From the NCBI GenBank assembly GCA_022925895.1, contig JAKSYS010000438.1:1-52518 (forward strand): a stretch of DNA of 52,518 nucleotides. The letters are read 5' to 3'. How positions within the stretch are numbered: the first letter of the stretch is position 1; every line of letters starts with the position of its first letter. The position numbers and the translations under genes are program-made. Positions 1 to 10,492 of this stretch are shown here, in pieces. Below the pieces are notes generated by a model. That model was not told the DNA's origin. It was given only the letters and a program-made list of their open reading frames with translations, and ran no database searches. The DNA is from Fragilaria crotonensis (lineage: Eukaryota; Bacillariophyta; Fragilariophyceae; Fragilariales; Fragilariaceae).

Positions 1-299
1 TATGCTTATTGTTATCAACTTGAATCCTCTATTAATACACCCACATCAGGCCCTCCCAATTGAGAACCTTTTCTCCTTAAACTTAACCCCCCACTCTATG
101 CGTGGTGGGTTAAGGGGGAAAAGAAACCCCCACAAGTAACTCATACCTCTTTGAGGAAGGAAAAGCATCCAATTCTTTTGCTAATTTTAGGGCTATATGT
201 TAGAAATAAGTGTAGCCATTATCTCAATTGTGTACTACTTCTAGTGGGTCGACGTCTCCCTACTACGTGTCTTCAATGCAACCAGCCGTATTTGTGTAG
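1..299. other. Left flank, no gene seen
   Basis: I see no convincing coding region here. The open frame from about 151 to 372 begins at TTG and crosses the transposon boundary, so it is not a gene. Around 72-120 there is an imperfect inverted repeat: a C-rich arm containing CTTAACCCCCCA faces TGGTGGGTTAAG, with weaker pairing of the flanking TTCTCC and GGGAAAAG. This is host sequence just outside the Harbinger element that starts at 303. Confidence 0.5.
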
Positions 300-302
300 T
301 AA
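300..302. repeat. Harbinger target-site duplication TAA, left copy
   Basis: TAA sits directly before GGCCGATGCTTA. The matching TAA is at 10006-10008, directly after TAAGCATCGGCC. A three-base T/A-rich duplication is what PIF/Harbinger transposases produce. The match is short, but its exact placement beside both inverted-repeat ends makes it convincing. Confidence 0.8.
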
Positions 303-344
303 GGCCGATGCTTATGGACATTCGGGACTGCAAAACAAACCACA
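303..344 (+). repeat. Harbinger left terminal inverted repeat
   Basis: These 42 bp are the imperfect reverse complement of 9964-10005. The outer 12 bp (GGCCGATGCTTA) match perfectly. The inner block CAAAACAAACCACA also matches, with a diverged middle between the two. Confidence 0.85.
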
Positions 345-362
345 ACTTAAGACATTTCGTCG

Positions 363-477
363 CCGTTTGTAGAATGCCCGATGCTTACAATGACTTTCAG
401 AGTTACAAATCAACTTCTCCGTTTGTAGATTCTACAAACGGAGAAATATTCTTCAAACGGTGACGCCCCGTTTGTAG
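363..477. repeat. Subterminal CCGTTTGTAGA repeats and a 31-nt palindrome
   Basis: The word CCGTTTGTAGA occurs at about 363, 419 and 468. The middle copy belongs to a near-perfect palindrome at 415-445: a 15-bp arm TTCTCCGTTTGTAGA, one central base, then its complement. Similar TTTGTA words occur in the right subterminal region (about 9890-9960). Repeated short motifs inside the ends of a DNA transposon are often transposase-binding sites; that role is inferred here. Confidence 0.6.
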
Positions 478-1405
478 ATCGAAATGTTCCAAACCATGAA
501 ATAATTATTCGATTACACCGCGAGATCGAATCATCAACACCACGAATTCAGGAGAAAATCCCAGTTTATCACAGACTCCAAGAAGAAGAAGAAGACACTC
601 CAGTCACTGCACAGACTCCAGTCTAGTTGCTCAGCACTGCATAGACGTCGTTGAGTCTAGTCCTCACTGCACATACGTCAAGGCGAGGTGACCATGATGG
701 TTTCCGGCGAATCAGTGGTGTCAAACAAAGATACCAGAAAAAGCGTATCAGCGAAGAAAAGACAAAGACATCGGCAAAGACGGCGCGATGACGACGAATG
801 TAAAAGGGAACCCTCACGGAGTTCCAGGCATCAATTGCATATGCATGTTTTGATTCGCCATCACTCCTTTGTGGTGTCTCAACCCTATCAGAAGTTCAAC
901 AAATGAAGAAAATTGCCGAGCTGTATTTGGGAGACAGTGATGATGACCCTGATATTGTGTGCTGTGTTGACCACTTCTCCATGGACTTGATCGCTTTCAT
1001 GATTTGTAATCAGTGTCAGCGGTCGACGTTCAACCAGGCGTATCCCCGAATGCAGCAATGCTACTGACACTAATCCCCGTATTGCACCAACGTGGATTAG
1101 ACGTCAACATTTATGTCGGTAAGGGCTCAATCGAGAGGTCACTTCTGTTGGCAAGACAAAGGATCTACTGTCTCATATTTCCGGAGCGGACAATGCACGG
1201 GCAGCAAAAGGATGTACTTCTTGCCTCATGTAAAAATGACAGCCATTGTTACAGCATCAAACTCACTGTACAAGGACGGAAACTATCCCTTCCGAACGAA
1301 TTGGGAGGATTTCTCATATTCAATGGTGCATCACAGCTATGAAAAAGGCAGTCGCTAAGCCGAGGCAGGGCTTGCTGTTGCACGCTGCAGTAACAGTACA
1401 GCACG
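478..1405 (+). other. Left arm of Harbinger, broken ORF fragments
   Basis: This is the part of the Harbinger element upstream of the gypsy insertion. Several short plus-strand open stretches lie here in different frames. One at about 688-906 is rich in Arg, Lys and Asp; one at 903-1067 contains acidic residues and CC/CNQC cysteines; others cover 1013-1358. None matches a family I know. They may be the 5' portion of the accessory gene that resumes after the insertion at about 6804, but no reading frame joins them, so I describe them only as decayed coding-like sequence. Confidence 0.35.
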
Positions 1406-1772
1406 TGCCCTTAGCGTAGTGCGATACAGTATACTATATTACTAGTATCCAGTACTACAATACAATGGCCATGTATAGTACTTGGATATACCGGTAGACT
1501 AGTAATACCATAGTACAGTGCAACAATAGAACACTGATCCTGTACAACAGTACAACCGTACAACAGTAGAATGAGAACTGTCTGACATCTCTTGGAGACT
1601 CACTGAGTCTCCTAGATGAATGAAAGAGAACAGTCCAATCCCACCAAGGATGGGACTGCTCTCTTGTTTTAAAACTAGTCTCATAACTTTTAATAAGGTG
1701 CAACTATTAATCCTTTAAAACTAGCTACAAATTAGCCTCCAAAATAAAACTGATTACTTCGCGCGTAGGGCA
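1406..1772 (+). repeat. Gypsy 5' LTR
   Basis: A 367-bp repeat starting TGCCCTTAGCG and ending CGTAGGGCA. It differs from the 3' copy, as far as I can read, only by one missing A in an A-run near its middle-right. A perfect small hairpin GGAGACTCA/TGAGTCTCC lies at about 1593-1612, followed by a second imperfect stem; these may act in RNA 3'-end formation. Confidence 0.9.
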
Positions 1773-1806
1773 CAGTGAATTCACTCCCAGTAGTCAGTAC
1801 ATCACC

Positions 1807-2820
1807 ATGACGAACAAAAATAAAGGTAAGCGCAAAGCGTCTGAAAATTGTCTGCGGAACATGTCGCATTCCGTCAGTCGAACTCGCGTTGAATCCGCCG
1901 TCGATTTATTTTGATAGGCCCAAGAAATCGACAGAGAAATCTGACGATGAGGGCAACTATAAAAATCGACGTCCCGATTGAAGCCGGAAATGCGAACTCC
2001 AAAATATCGAAAAGAGAATTCGTTTGTTTGGAGACTACGACACCTCGCCAGAAGCGTGGGTGAAGTGGCGCATAGAGCTCGAGGAGGTCATTCGTGACTA
2101 TCCGCTCGAGTCTGGCGAACAAAAGCGTCTATGGCTCTTGCACTACTTAAGGGCAGTGCAAGAGACAAATTCCAGCAAACGTGGCGTAGACTCGATACGG
2201 AGAACGTAGCGGGTCCCGCACGACAGAGGAAGACTCCAAACGAGATTTTCCAGCTGGTAATGACGGAAGTTGGTAAGTCTTACTTCCCAATCTTGCATGC
2301 GTACCAGAAGCAGGTGGTGTACATGCAGCATTACCTACGTTTGGAAGTCATACGGTTCGTAACTTTGCTACGCGTTTACGCGAGCTAAATAATTACTTAC
2401 CGTATTTTCCACGGGAAGAAGGTAAGGCTGAACCGTCTAAATTGTCTGATGACGACTTGATTCAAATTCTCAACCAGGCGAAGCCTGAAGAATGGCAAGC
2501 GGTCATTCTTGGTGCGAACATCGAGCTTTATAAGTTCGATTTTCAAGGCACTGTTGATTATTTTGAGAAACTTGAACTCAGACAGGCACTTGAGGCCAAA
2601 CGTCAAGGTGGACAAATCCGATAACCCTGAGGGCACGAAAAGGGCAATTGGAACGGTAAGTCCGCTGACAAAATGCCAAAACACAGTCGTCTAAGTATAA
2701 GAAGTGTGCGCATTGCGGTCGTACGAATCATACTACGAAAGACTGTTGGTTTAACCCTGAGAACAAGGGGAAACAGAAACCTGGTAAGAAAATGTCGGTT
2801 TTACCGACCGAAATGTCTTG
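1807..2820 (+). pseudogene. Gypsy gag remnant with CCHC zinc knuckle
   Basis: Coding similarity to a retrotransposon capsid begins at an ATG at 1807 and passes through at least three frames (pieces at 1807-1914, 2024-2209, 2131-2388 and 2442-2624). It ends in a nucleocapsid zinc knuckle at about 2704-2745 with the spacing C-x2-C-x4-H-x4-C. The capsid part contains the Trp-rich stretch SPEAWVKWRIELEEV typical of gypsy Gag. No single frame spans it, so it cannot make a full Gag protein as written. Confidence 0.75.
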
Positions 2821-3099
2821 ATGACGCAGGAGCAGCTTAACGCTATCCTTGAGCGTCTTCCACGCAACCCGAAGTCTGGCAAGCGTAAGGTCCGCGACTT
2901 TACACCCGAGAATTCGGATGCAGAAATCGTGGAAATGTTCAGTCCCAAGACAACCATTAGCACAGTAGAGACTAAAGAAGATAGTGACGAAAGTTCCATC
3001 TACTTTGGTTCATTTTCTAGTGAGATATTGCCATCCAAAGATGGCCATGGCAGTAAGAGACAAAAACAAAAACACAAAACCACCGAAGTCGGGCGAAGT

Positions 3100-3475
3100 G
3101 ATGGGAACAGGCAAACCCGGCATTGTTCGCATTTTGCTAGACACTGGAGCATCTGCGACAATTATACTTAAGGATGCGATACGGGGCTTAACTGGACCGG
3201 TATTCAAAACATCACATACACGATGGCACACTATGGGTGGTCAATTCGTAACGAAACTGCAACGGGAAATTAAATTCAAATTACCCGAGTTTAGTACGTC
3301 AAAGATAGTACAATGGGTGTGTCACGAGGACACACATACGTTATGCGCAAGAATGCACAGTATGACATGATCATCGGTGCAGATTTACTATCAGAATTGG
3401 GTATCGAAATTAATTTCAATACACAACGGATAGTATGGGAAGGTGTAGAAATTCCCATGAAAGAAAACACGTAAT
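3100..3475 (+). pseudogene. Gypsy aspartic protease remnant
   Basis: The catalytic motif LLDTGASA is read with its Asp codon at 3140. The second protease signature, IIGADLLSELGI, appears in another frame at about 3365-3410. Both are characteristic of retroviral-type pepsin-fold proteases, which cut the Gag-Pol precursor. A frame change lies between them near 3340, so the domain is interrupted. Confidence 0.72.
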
Positions 3476-3739
3476 ATCCGATCTACAGAATGCTACAGCT
3501 ATCTACTACCACAGTATCGAACCTACGGTACTCAAGGAAGCAGAAGCGAGGCAGAAACGTATACTGGATGCAGACTATAGTGCGTTAGATCTGGATGACT
3601 ACGCACACATGGATACGCACCTAAGTAACGATCAACAAAACAACTCGTACGTTCGCTACGAAAGTATCCGAAGTTGTTTAGTGGAGGACTGGGCGTACTT
3701 AATGTACCGCCTACATCTCGAACTACGGCCCTTAAGTAA

Positions 3740-4330
3740 GGATGAGAAGCCGTATCACGCTCGTCCGTCCCTGTACCAAAATGCTACGAGGAAACAACGA
3801 AGAAAGAAATTCAACGTTTATGTGACATAGGAGTATTAACGAAGTGCAATGACTCGAGTGGGCGGCACCAACGTTCATACAGCCTAAAAGACTGGTGACG
3901 TTCGAGTCCTAACGGACGTACTTACTTAGGTACATAAAACGTAACCATACCCGTTACCCAAGATTGCAGACCTTCTTCAGAAACTTGAAGGGTTTAATTG
4001 GGCAACGGCTCTGGACTTAAGTATGGGCTACTACCATATTGTCCTGGATAAAGAATCCAGCTATCTATGTACAATGATTGTACCCTGGGGCAAATATCGC
4101 TACTGTCGCCTACCTATGGGTTTGAATGGCAGTCCTGACATCTTTCAGGCCATAATTAATGACATTATGGGCGATTTGCCTAATGTGCGTGCGCACTTAG
4201 ATGACATACTGATTACAACAGCAGGTTCCTACGAGGACCATCTTCAGCATGTTGAACTCGTGTTGCAACGCCTAACTGATGTTGGCTTTGCCGTTAACCT
4301 ACGTAAATCCTCGCGCTGTGACCGAGCTTG
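3740..4330 (+). pseudogene. Gypsy reverse transcriptase remnant
   Basis: The start of the RT fold is legible near 3745-3900 (KPYHARP, then SEWAAPTF-like residues in shifted frames). The best-preserved piece, 4023-4331, contains GYYHIVLD, PWGKYRYCRLPMGL and the catalytic box HLDDIL. Gypsy elements usually carry Y/F/V-x-DD at that place, so the His is unusual though both Asp are kept. Stops and frame changes before 4023 and after 4320 disrupt the enzyme. Confidence 0.78.
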
Positions 4331-4343
4331 ATTACTTAGGATA

Positions 4344-4975
4344 TTGATTACTCGTCGCGGTATCCAACCTCAACCTAAGAAAGTGGAAGCGATTATGCGG
4401 CTGACACCACCAACTACCAAACGGCAGTTAAGACGTTTCTTAGGTATGATCAATTACTACCGTGACATGTGGCGACGTAGAAGTCACATACTAGCACCGC
4501 TTGGCGCTGTGTTCTGCCAAAGCTAAATTTATTTGGCACGATAAAGAACAGAAAGCATTTGAAGACATTAAGGCCATAATAAGTCGAGAGACATTACTGG
4601 CTTATCCTGACTTCTCAAAAGACTTTCACATTTATACGGACTCCAGTGATTATCAACTGGGAGCAGTCATAATGCAAAATGACCGTCCGTTAGCTTTCTA
4701 CAGTAGGAAACTTAACAGCGCTCAAAAACGCTTAACGACTGGTGAACAAGAGCTGTTATCCATAGTAGAAACACTTAAGGAATTCAAAATATACTATTAG
4801 GTCAAAACTGATAGTACATACCGATCATAAGAATCTCCTATATCAGAAAATGTCCACTGATCGTATAATACGATGGAGACTCCTGATAGAAGAGTTTGGA
4901 CCTACCTTTCTACATATAAAAGGAGAAAAGAACGTCATTGCTGACGCCTTGTCAAGATTAGATGCGAACTTCAAT
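4344..4975 (+). pseudogene. Gypsy RT connection and RNase H remnant
   Basis: The pieces contain the RT thumb motif RQLRRFLGMINYYRDMW and then RNase H with FHIYTDSSDYQLGAV and RPLAFYSRKLNSAQ. After a stop at about 4798 there is HTDHKNLLY and the DALSRLD ending typical of gypsy RNase H. One frame change near 4500-4520 and the in-frame stop break it into three parts. Confidence 0.78.
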
Positions 4976-6200
4976 GAGAAGTTACCAACAGAGCCTACAA
5001 ATGATACGATGGCTTACATCTTCATGACAAAAACAGACGTTAAAGAAACTGACTTTCCGTTAAGTCCTATGCTAATCGCTAAATACCAACGGTTAGATAA
5101 TGAGCTTAAACGAAGAAGTACGAAATCAAAAAGTCAGAACTTCAATACCAAAACAATTGAAGGAGTTGAGGTCATTACGTACCAAGGAAAAATATATATT
5201 CCTATTCAACTTCAACAACGCGTAGTGGCTTGGTATCATGAGTATCTAGCACACCCAGGCGAATCACGCACTGAAGCAACGATACGACAAACATGTACGT
5301 GGCCAAAATTACGTAGTCACGTTGAGACATTCTGTAAGACGCGGTCGTACGTGTCAACTATTTAAGAAACAAAGGAAGAAGTATGGACACTTACCTCCTA
5401 AGGAAGCTGAAGAACTTCCTGGTCTCGTGTAAACGTAGACTTGATTGGACCATACGTTGTACGTACTCCAACGTCTACGCATACACTTCGTGCGTTGACT
5501 ATGATTGATCCCGTAACAGGATGGTTCAAGTCATAGCAATACCAGATAAGAACGCACATACTGTTATGGAAGTTTAATAATACGTGGTTGACGAGATATC
5601 CACGACCCCAACATATAGGGTATGATAACGGTTCCGAATTCAAAGCACAATTCAAACAAATGTGCGAGAATTATGGTATGAAAGAAAACCGTCATCCAGT
5701 TACAACCCACAATCAAACGGTATTGTAGAACGAGTACATCAAGTACTGGGTAATGCACTTCGGACATTCGAACTCGAACAAAAAGAACTCGATGCGAATG
5801 ACCCTTGGGGACCGTTCCTAAGTGCAGCTGCGTGGGAATACGTAGTACAGTACATACTACATTAGATGCTACACCCGGACAGTTAGTATTTGGACGCGAC
5901 ATGTTGTTGCCCATCCAATTAAAGACGGATTGGGCTAGGATAAGACAACGTAAGCAAGATACTATTAACGCCAATAATAAAAGGAAAATGCTAAACGCAT
6001 TGAACACGAGTACCGTGTTGGCGAAAAAGTCCTACTAGAAAACCAGGACTGATCTCCAAATTATCCGCCCCACGCACGGGACCTTATCGGATTACTGAAA
6101 CCTATGCTAATGGTACAGTACGCATTCAACGTGGCATTGTCAATGAACGTGTCAACATACGTCGACTAACACCATATAAAGAACGCGTACCGCCCAATTA
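4976..6200 (+). pseudogene. Gypsy integrase remnant
   Basis: The HHCC zinc-binding region is visible at about 5230-5345 (WYHEYLAHPGESRT with a following C-x-x-C-like pair in shifted frames). The core ends with NPQSNGIVERVHQVLGNALR around 5705-5765, and the C-terminal region continues to about 6036. The middle of the core (about 5400-5660) is full of stops. A chromodomain is not apparent. Confidence 0.72.
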
Positions 6201-6226
6201 GGGAAGCGAGTGCAGTACACCGCACG

Positions 6227-6594
6227 TGCCCTTAGCGTAGTGCGATACAGTATACTATATTACTAGTATCCAGTACTACAATACAATGGCCATGTATAGT
6301 ACTTGGATATACCGGTAGACTAGTAATACCATAGTACAGTGCAACAATAGAACACTGATCCTGTACAACAGTACAACCGTACAACAGTAGAATGAGAACT
6401 GTCTGACATCTCTTGGAGACTCACTGAGTCTCCTAGATGAATGAAAGAGAACAGTCCAATCCCACCAAGGATGGGACTGCTCTCTTGTTTTAAAAACTAG
6501 TCTCATAACTTTTAATAAGGTGCAACTATTAATCCTTTAAAACTAGCTACAAATTAGCCTCCAAAATAAAACTGATTACTTCGCGCGTAGGGCA
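6227..6594 (+). repeat. Gypsy 3' LTR
   Basis: A 368-bp direct repeat of 1406-1772 with one extra A in an A-run. Near-identity of LTR pairs normally indicates a recent insertion. That conflicts with the heavy damage in the internal genes. Confidence 0.9.
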
Positions 6595-6803
6595 CGTCCC
6601 CCATGCTTCAGAAGGACATGGCCGAGAAGGCTATGATGTCGACCATCAGATGGTGTGCTAGCTGCTGATGACGAATTACTAAACAGGATGTGACTGATGT
6701 TGGCCCAGAATTGGTGGTTGGCGCGACCAGAGGACGGCAGCAATGAATTTGAAAACGATGATTTGATCATCCGTTGTAAATCTTTCTGATACCGTGTTCG
6801 TGT

Positions 6804-7850
6804 GTGCAGAAACCGATGAGGCGGACGTGCCGGATGGGACATTCTTCAAGGTTTCATAGCGTGGTGTCTCTGGGGCATATTACCATCACGAACGATCCAG
6901 AAATGAAATCCATGGCATTTACGGAATCAAAGGTTGGGACCAGTTACGGCCGGAAAACCGGTTCACGTAAGGCCATGAAGGAAGCGGCAGCAGTGTCTTC
7001 CATTCCTATTGACAGCCGGCGAGGAAAGAAACAGAAACGGGGAAATCCAAAGGATGACAATGAGGACGATGCAATTATCGTGGGTGGTGCTGATGATGAC
7101 AACACAGCAGTGACTTCATTTGTCAGTGGCACTGTGGAGGATGACGGAATCCTCAAGCAGGCATTGATTATTTAGATTCCGAGTCGCTTGAGAAGGCACA
7201 ACAGAAGCATTCTATGCTGTCTTGTCTTCGTGTGCGAGGACAGATTACGTCATTGCGTGGTCAAGTGGAAAGCGTTTCGAGACGTTACTACCATGCAACT
7301 ACTGGAACAAGTTCTCTACTTGCTGACAGCTTATTAAGATGGAGGCGCTTGAGGCAAAATTACTTGAACGCGAAGAGTATTTGAGTTTCCTTCAAAACAA
7401 AGAGGCAAATTGTCAGTTGAATGTAATATCTGAACGAGCCGCCATCCGTGCTGGTGCCTCATTGAGGATGACAGGATTCGTCAGCAATCGTCTATAGGAG
7501 ATCTACGGTTAGTAGAGCCAACCACAGCCATCCATCTGACTCCCGTCAAACAGCCATCTATCCTTCCGTCTGGTGGAGTTGTTATATTTGAATCTCCAAT
7601 GAAGTCGCCAGCTGAAGCAATGTTGTCAATTGCTGCATCCTCTGCCGTCCTTGTGTGCTTTGAATGCTCCATTACGCCGACATCACACAAGTGTCGGCGC
7701 TGCAAAAGATATGTGTGTGACGTATGCTGTTACAGCCACCGTCGCCTGGAAATGGTTTGGTGGTGGGGAGTGTTTTGACAAGGAAAGTGTTACGAATCAG
7801 AACTCTATTCGTGACGGAAACTATGAATCGGATGGTGAATCCAGCAACGT
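6804..7850 (+). pseudogene. Harbinger accessory gene remnant: coiled coil plus Cys-rich zinc finger
   Basis: A plus-strand coding region is spread over frames. It starts with a basic/acidic piece (6804-7175, KKQKRG then DDNEDDA). A Gln/Ser-rich stretch then reads in the next frame to about 7370. A heptad-like piece from 7339 (MEALEAKLLEREEY) follows in the third frame. The first frame returns near 7500-7770 and carries C-x2-C (CFEC), C-x2-C (CRRC), then CDVCC, HRR and WWW. This resembles a treble-clef or FYVE-like zinc finger, though I cannot name the family. At least three frame breaks make it non-functional as written. It occupies the place where many PIF/Harbinger elements carry a Myb-like DNA-binding gene, so a DNA- or protein-binding role in transposition is an inference. 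Confidence 0.5.
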
Positions 7851-7937
7851 CTGATCAATCTATAGATACACTATTTTCTCTCCTACTAGTATAGTACTCC
7901 TTTCAATAATATTGTCAGAAGTTGATCTAATAGCAAT

Positions 7938-9714
7938 TTAATTTGGAACATGCTGAGGAGGTGCTTTTGATGCAAGTCGTTTTGGCCACGTAATTCTGTT
8001 TTCGTGAAAACGAATATTGAAATGTTCAATGAGCATTGCCCGAAATTGATGCAACGACAACTGATTCACTGGAACCTCTTCACCTTCCGTAAAAATCATT
8101 TGATTGCACTGTCGTCCGTCGTCGCCATTGTTGCCGTCGTTCCTGACACCATCAACAGTACTTGTTCCAGTTCTGTAGCCTACGCTACTTTGATCGTATG
8201 TTCGGATGACATCAGGCGAAATCAGTCTTCGAATTGCCTGGGGAATTGCATCGGGCTCAAAATTACCAATTTTGCCTTCCCAAGAAGAAGGCACACCACT
8301 ATCCCAGCCAATGCTCAGACCGTCAACATCCAAAAGTAAATTGTGCAGAGCACAACATGTAAGCCAAATGTTGTCAGCGGCTTCAGTGTTGTGCACGCGA
8401 ATACCACTTTTCAGTACTCTCCATTGCCCTTTTAAAATTCCAAAGGTACACTCAACATCCTTCCGCAATGACTCCAGCCATTGCGAAAACCGAATCTCAG
8501 AACGCTTACCTGAGTGCTTGATGGGTGGCACGGTTGTTGACCACTTTAAATATCCGTTGTCAACAATCACATGAGCACCTTTAATGATTCTGGTTGTCGC
8601 TTCTCCACCAGTATTGGTCTTCAATTCAAATGACATGGTATCATTGAATGCACCGTTGCGCAAGTCTGCCATAAATGAATCGAAACGAACCAAAGTCTTG
8701 TCGTTCCACCTTCCGGTGGCCAGTTGTTGAGTGCAAAATCTGCCGACGATGATTCACAGTAAGATTGTACGTCCTGGCAGTAGTAGGCATCTTGTATCCA
8801 AGATGCCCCTGTCTGAGATTGTATGAAACTTTTTCAAGGGGTATGTGTGTTGCATCCGTACTGCCAATGCACCCGGGGAACCCATCATTGCTGTACTCTT
8901 GTTCGCAAGCTCTCAAGTCATGTAGCGTTGTTGGAAGACGAACATACATGGGATACAAAACCTTCGCACCCCAAGCACAGAACTTGTGGAAGAAACAGCG
9001 ATGAACATCACGGCTCACGAACGTTGATTCTGCAAGGTCGTCAAATGTCCACCCTCTGCCAAGATAGCGCAAGCAAGCTCCTAAAAGCAACAATTCCATA
9101 GGTGAGATCTTCCTTTTCTGACAAACGGAATGGCATCCATCCTCCGGCTCTTCCGTCTTCCACCGTTGAAAGTAGGTATCATTGGAGCTGTCCCTCATCA
9201 TCACCAAAAGTTTGCAGAATTCATTGTAAGGCAAGCGAAACCTTTGTCGGAATGACTTAGACCAGTTTTTGCATTGTGGCTGTGGGTCTTGAAGATACAA
9301 CAACCACCAAAGGCTTAACTTTGGTGTTACAGGGCGACGCAAACCCGTTGTTGGATCATTGAAGAACAATAGTCTGGGTACACGTATCTTTTTGACAGGC
9401 CGAGGTAGTGCTGGTCCTTTGTGGCGTCTTGTTTTGAGCGCTGCCAGCTTTTGTTGTTGAAAGCCTTTCTGCTTCTTGACGTTGCGAACATTCGAATGGT
9501 GATGCGCAAGCAAACTCAACAGCAGATTTGTATCGTTGTCGTCGTTGTCGTCGTCGTCGTTGTCGTTGACATGTTTATTAAATAATGATTCTTCAAAACA
9601 GTTGACGGGGGCATCAAAGCTCACGGCATCTGAACACACCTCATCGTCGTTTGCGTCATACAATCCACTTCGGAGCATCCGATTGACGAAGAGCTTCGAA
9701 TTTGCAACACCCAT
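7938..9714 (-). pseudogene. PIF/Harbinger DDE transposase with one frameshift
   Basis: The start is an ATG at 9714. The first frame (9714 to 8641) has an Asp-rich N-terminal linker, the WSKSFRQRFRLPY block, a helix-turn-helix-like region (SPMELLLLGACLRYLGRGW) and the first catalytic Asp in GSTDATHI. Near 8700-8715 one base appears to be missing: the expected GRWNDKTL block, with the second Asp, lies in the next frame (8693 to 7938). That frame also holds the Glu in RKDVECTFGILKGQWR and the ALHNLLL helix. The D-D-E set is therefore present but split between frames. A single indel would explain the break, and a sequencing error cannot be excluded. The enzyme would excise and reinsert the element at TWA-type sites. 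Confidence 0.85.
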
Positions 9715-9963
9715 GGAGACGTCTATGCAGTGATAAATGGAGTCTATGCATTAGTGACTGGAGTTGTGTTCTTATCATACTGTTGTCGGACGCTTTTTGA
9801 CGTTCAGTGGAGGGAGCTTCTATATATGGTTTTCATGTTTTATGGTATACGTGATCGTATACACTATACGATGGAATTATTCACCGTTTTGTTTTGTAAA
9901 TCGGAAGTTATCGAATTGTTTGTAAGCGATGTCATTCTACAAAGCGTCAGAGGAATTTCGGAC

Positions 9964-10005
9964 TGTGGTTTGTTTTGTAATTCCCAAATCCCGTAAGCAT
10001 CGGCC
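9964..10005 (-). repeat. Harbinger right terminal inverted repeat
   Basis: Imperfect reverse complement of 303-344, ending in TAAGCATCGGCC and followed by the TAA duplication at 10006-10008. The inner block TGTGGTTTGTTTTG pairs with the corresponding block of the left end. Confidence 0.85.
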
Positions 10006-10008
10006 TAA

Positions 10009-10492
10009 GCTCCGGTAGTAATTGACGTCCAGGGTGCTGTGCTATACCTGAAGCCCCTACCAGAACAGAGTACAGGCAAAACGCACAAATGGTCACAGTA
10101 TGCTACTAGCGACATGATGAGTGAGTTGGCCGGCTGATAAGATGACGTAACAGCAGTTGCTTCCGGGTATTTAGTGTAACGGCGAGCGATGCGGTGGTTA
10201 ATCGTTAGTGCTCAACTCCCCAATAACTCGAAGCCGTCGGTTATTGCAGGTAACGGTGGTTAACCTGAGCGGTTGCTTATCATTGTGCCCATCAGCTCTG
10301 GGGAATCGTCCCCTCTAAGTGGAAAATTAACCAGCCACACCAAGAGAACGAAAAGGGAAGGGACAACGATGAAGCTATATTGTCTCCCTGTGGACCAATC
10401 AACACGGAATACAATGCGCCAAAGACCCAGAGTGAAGGCCTTCCTTTGCGGACCTTGTGAAGGTGAAGAATATAGAGTTCAACTCGACTGCT
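10009..10492. other. Intergenic, no gene seen
   Basis: Between the Harbinger right end and the glycosyltransferase remnant I find no convincing reading frame. The short open stretch at about 10273-10509 overlaps the end of the minus-strand remnant and lacks recognisable motifs. Confidence 0.5.

Larger units (their letters stand above)
1406..6594 (+). mobile_element. Ty3/gypsy LTR retrotransposon nested in Harbinger
   Basis: Two near-identical direct repeats (1406-1772 and 6227-6594), each beginning TGCCCT and ending AGGGCA, flank a gag-protease-RT-RNase H-integrase order. That order, with integrase last, defines Ty3/gypsy. Visible signatures include a CCHC knuckle, an LLDTGAS protease, an HLDD polymerase box, RNase H TDSS, and integrase ending in a NPQSNGIVER block. 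The coding region is broken by many stops and frame changes. No clean target duplication is visible: the left flank is GCACG and the right is CGTCC. The insertion splits the older Harbinger element, so it came later. Confidence 0.9.
303..10005 (-). mobile_element. PIF/Harbinger DNA transposon with a nested Ty3/gypsy element
   Basis: The element begins GGCCGATGCTTA and ends with its exact complement TAAGCATCGGCC. The trinucleotide TAA stands immediately outside both ends (300-302 and 10006-10008). A 3-bp T/A-rich target duplication is the hallmark of PIF/Harbinger transposition. Inside, a minus-strand DDE transposase of this superfamily (7938-9714) is broken by a frameshift. A plus-strand accessory gene (about 6804-7850) is broken several times. 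A complete gypsy retroelement (1406-6594) interrupts the left part; without it the transposon would be about 4.5 kb. The copy is very probably dead as an autonomous element, although its ends could still be recognised by a transposase supplied in trans. Confidence 0.87.

Noticed and set aside
1401-6599. Target duplication for the gypsy element
   Set aside because: Flanks read GCACG on the left and CGTCC on the right; no exact 4-6 bp duplication is visible.
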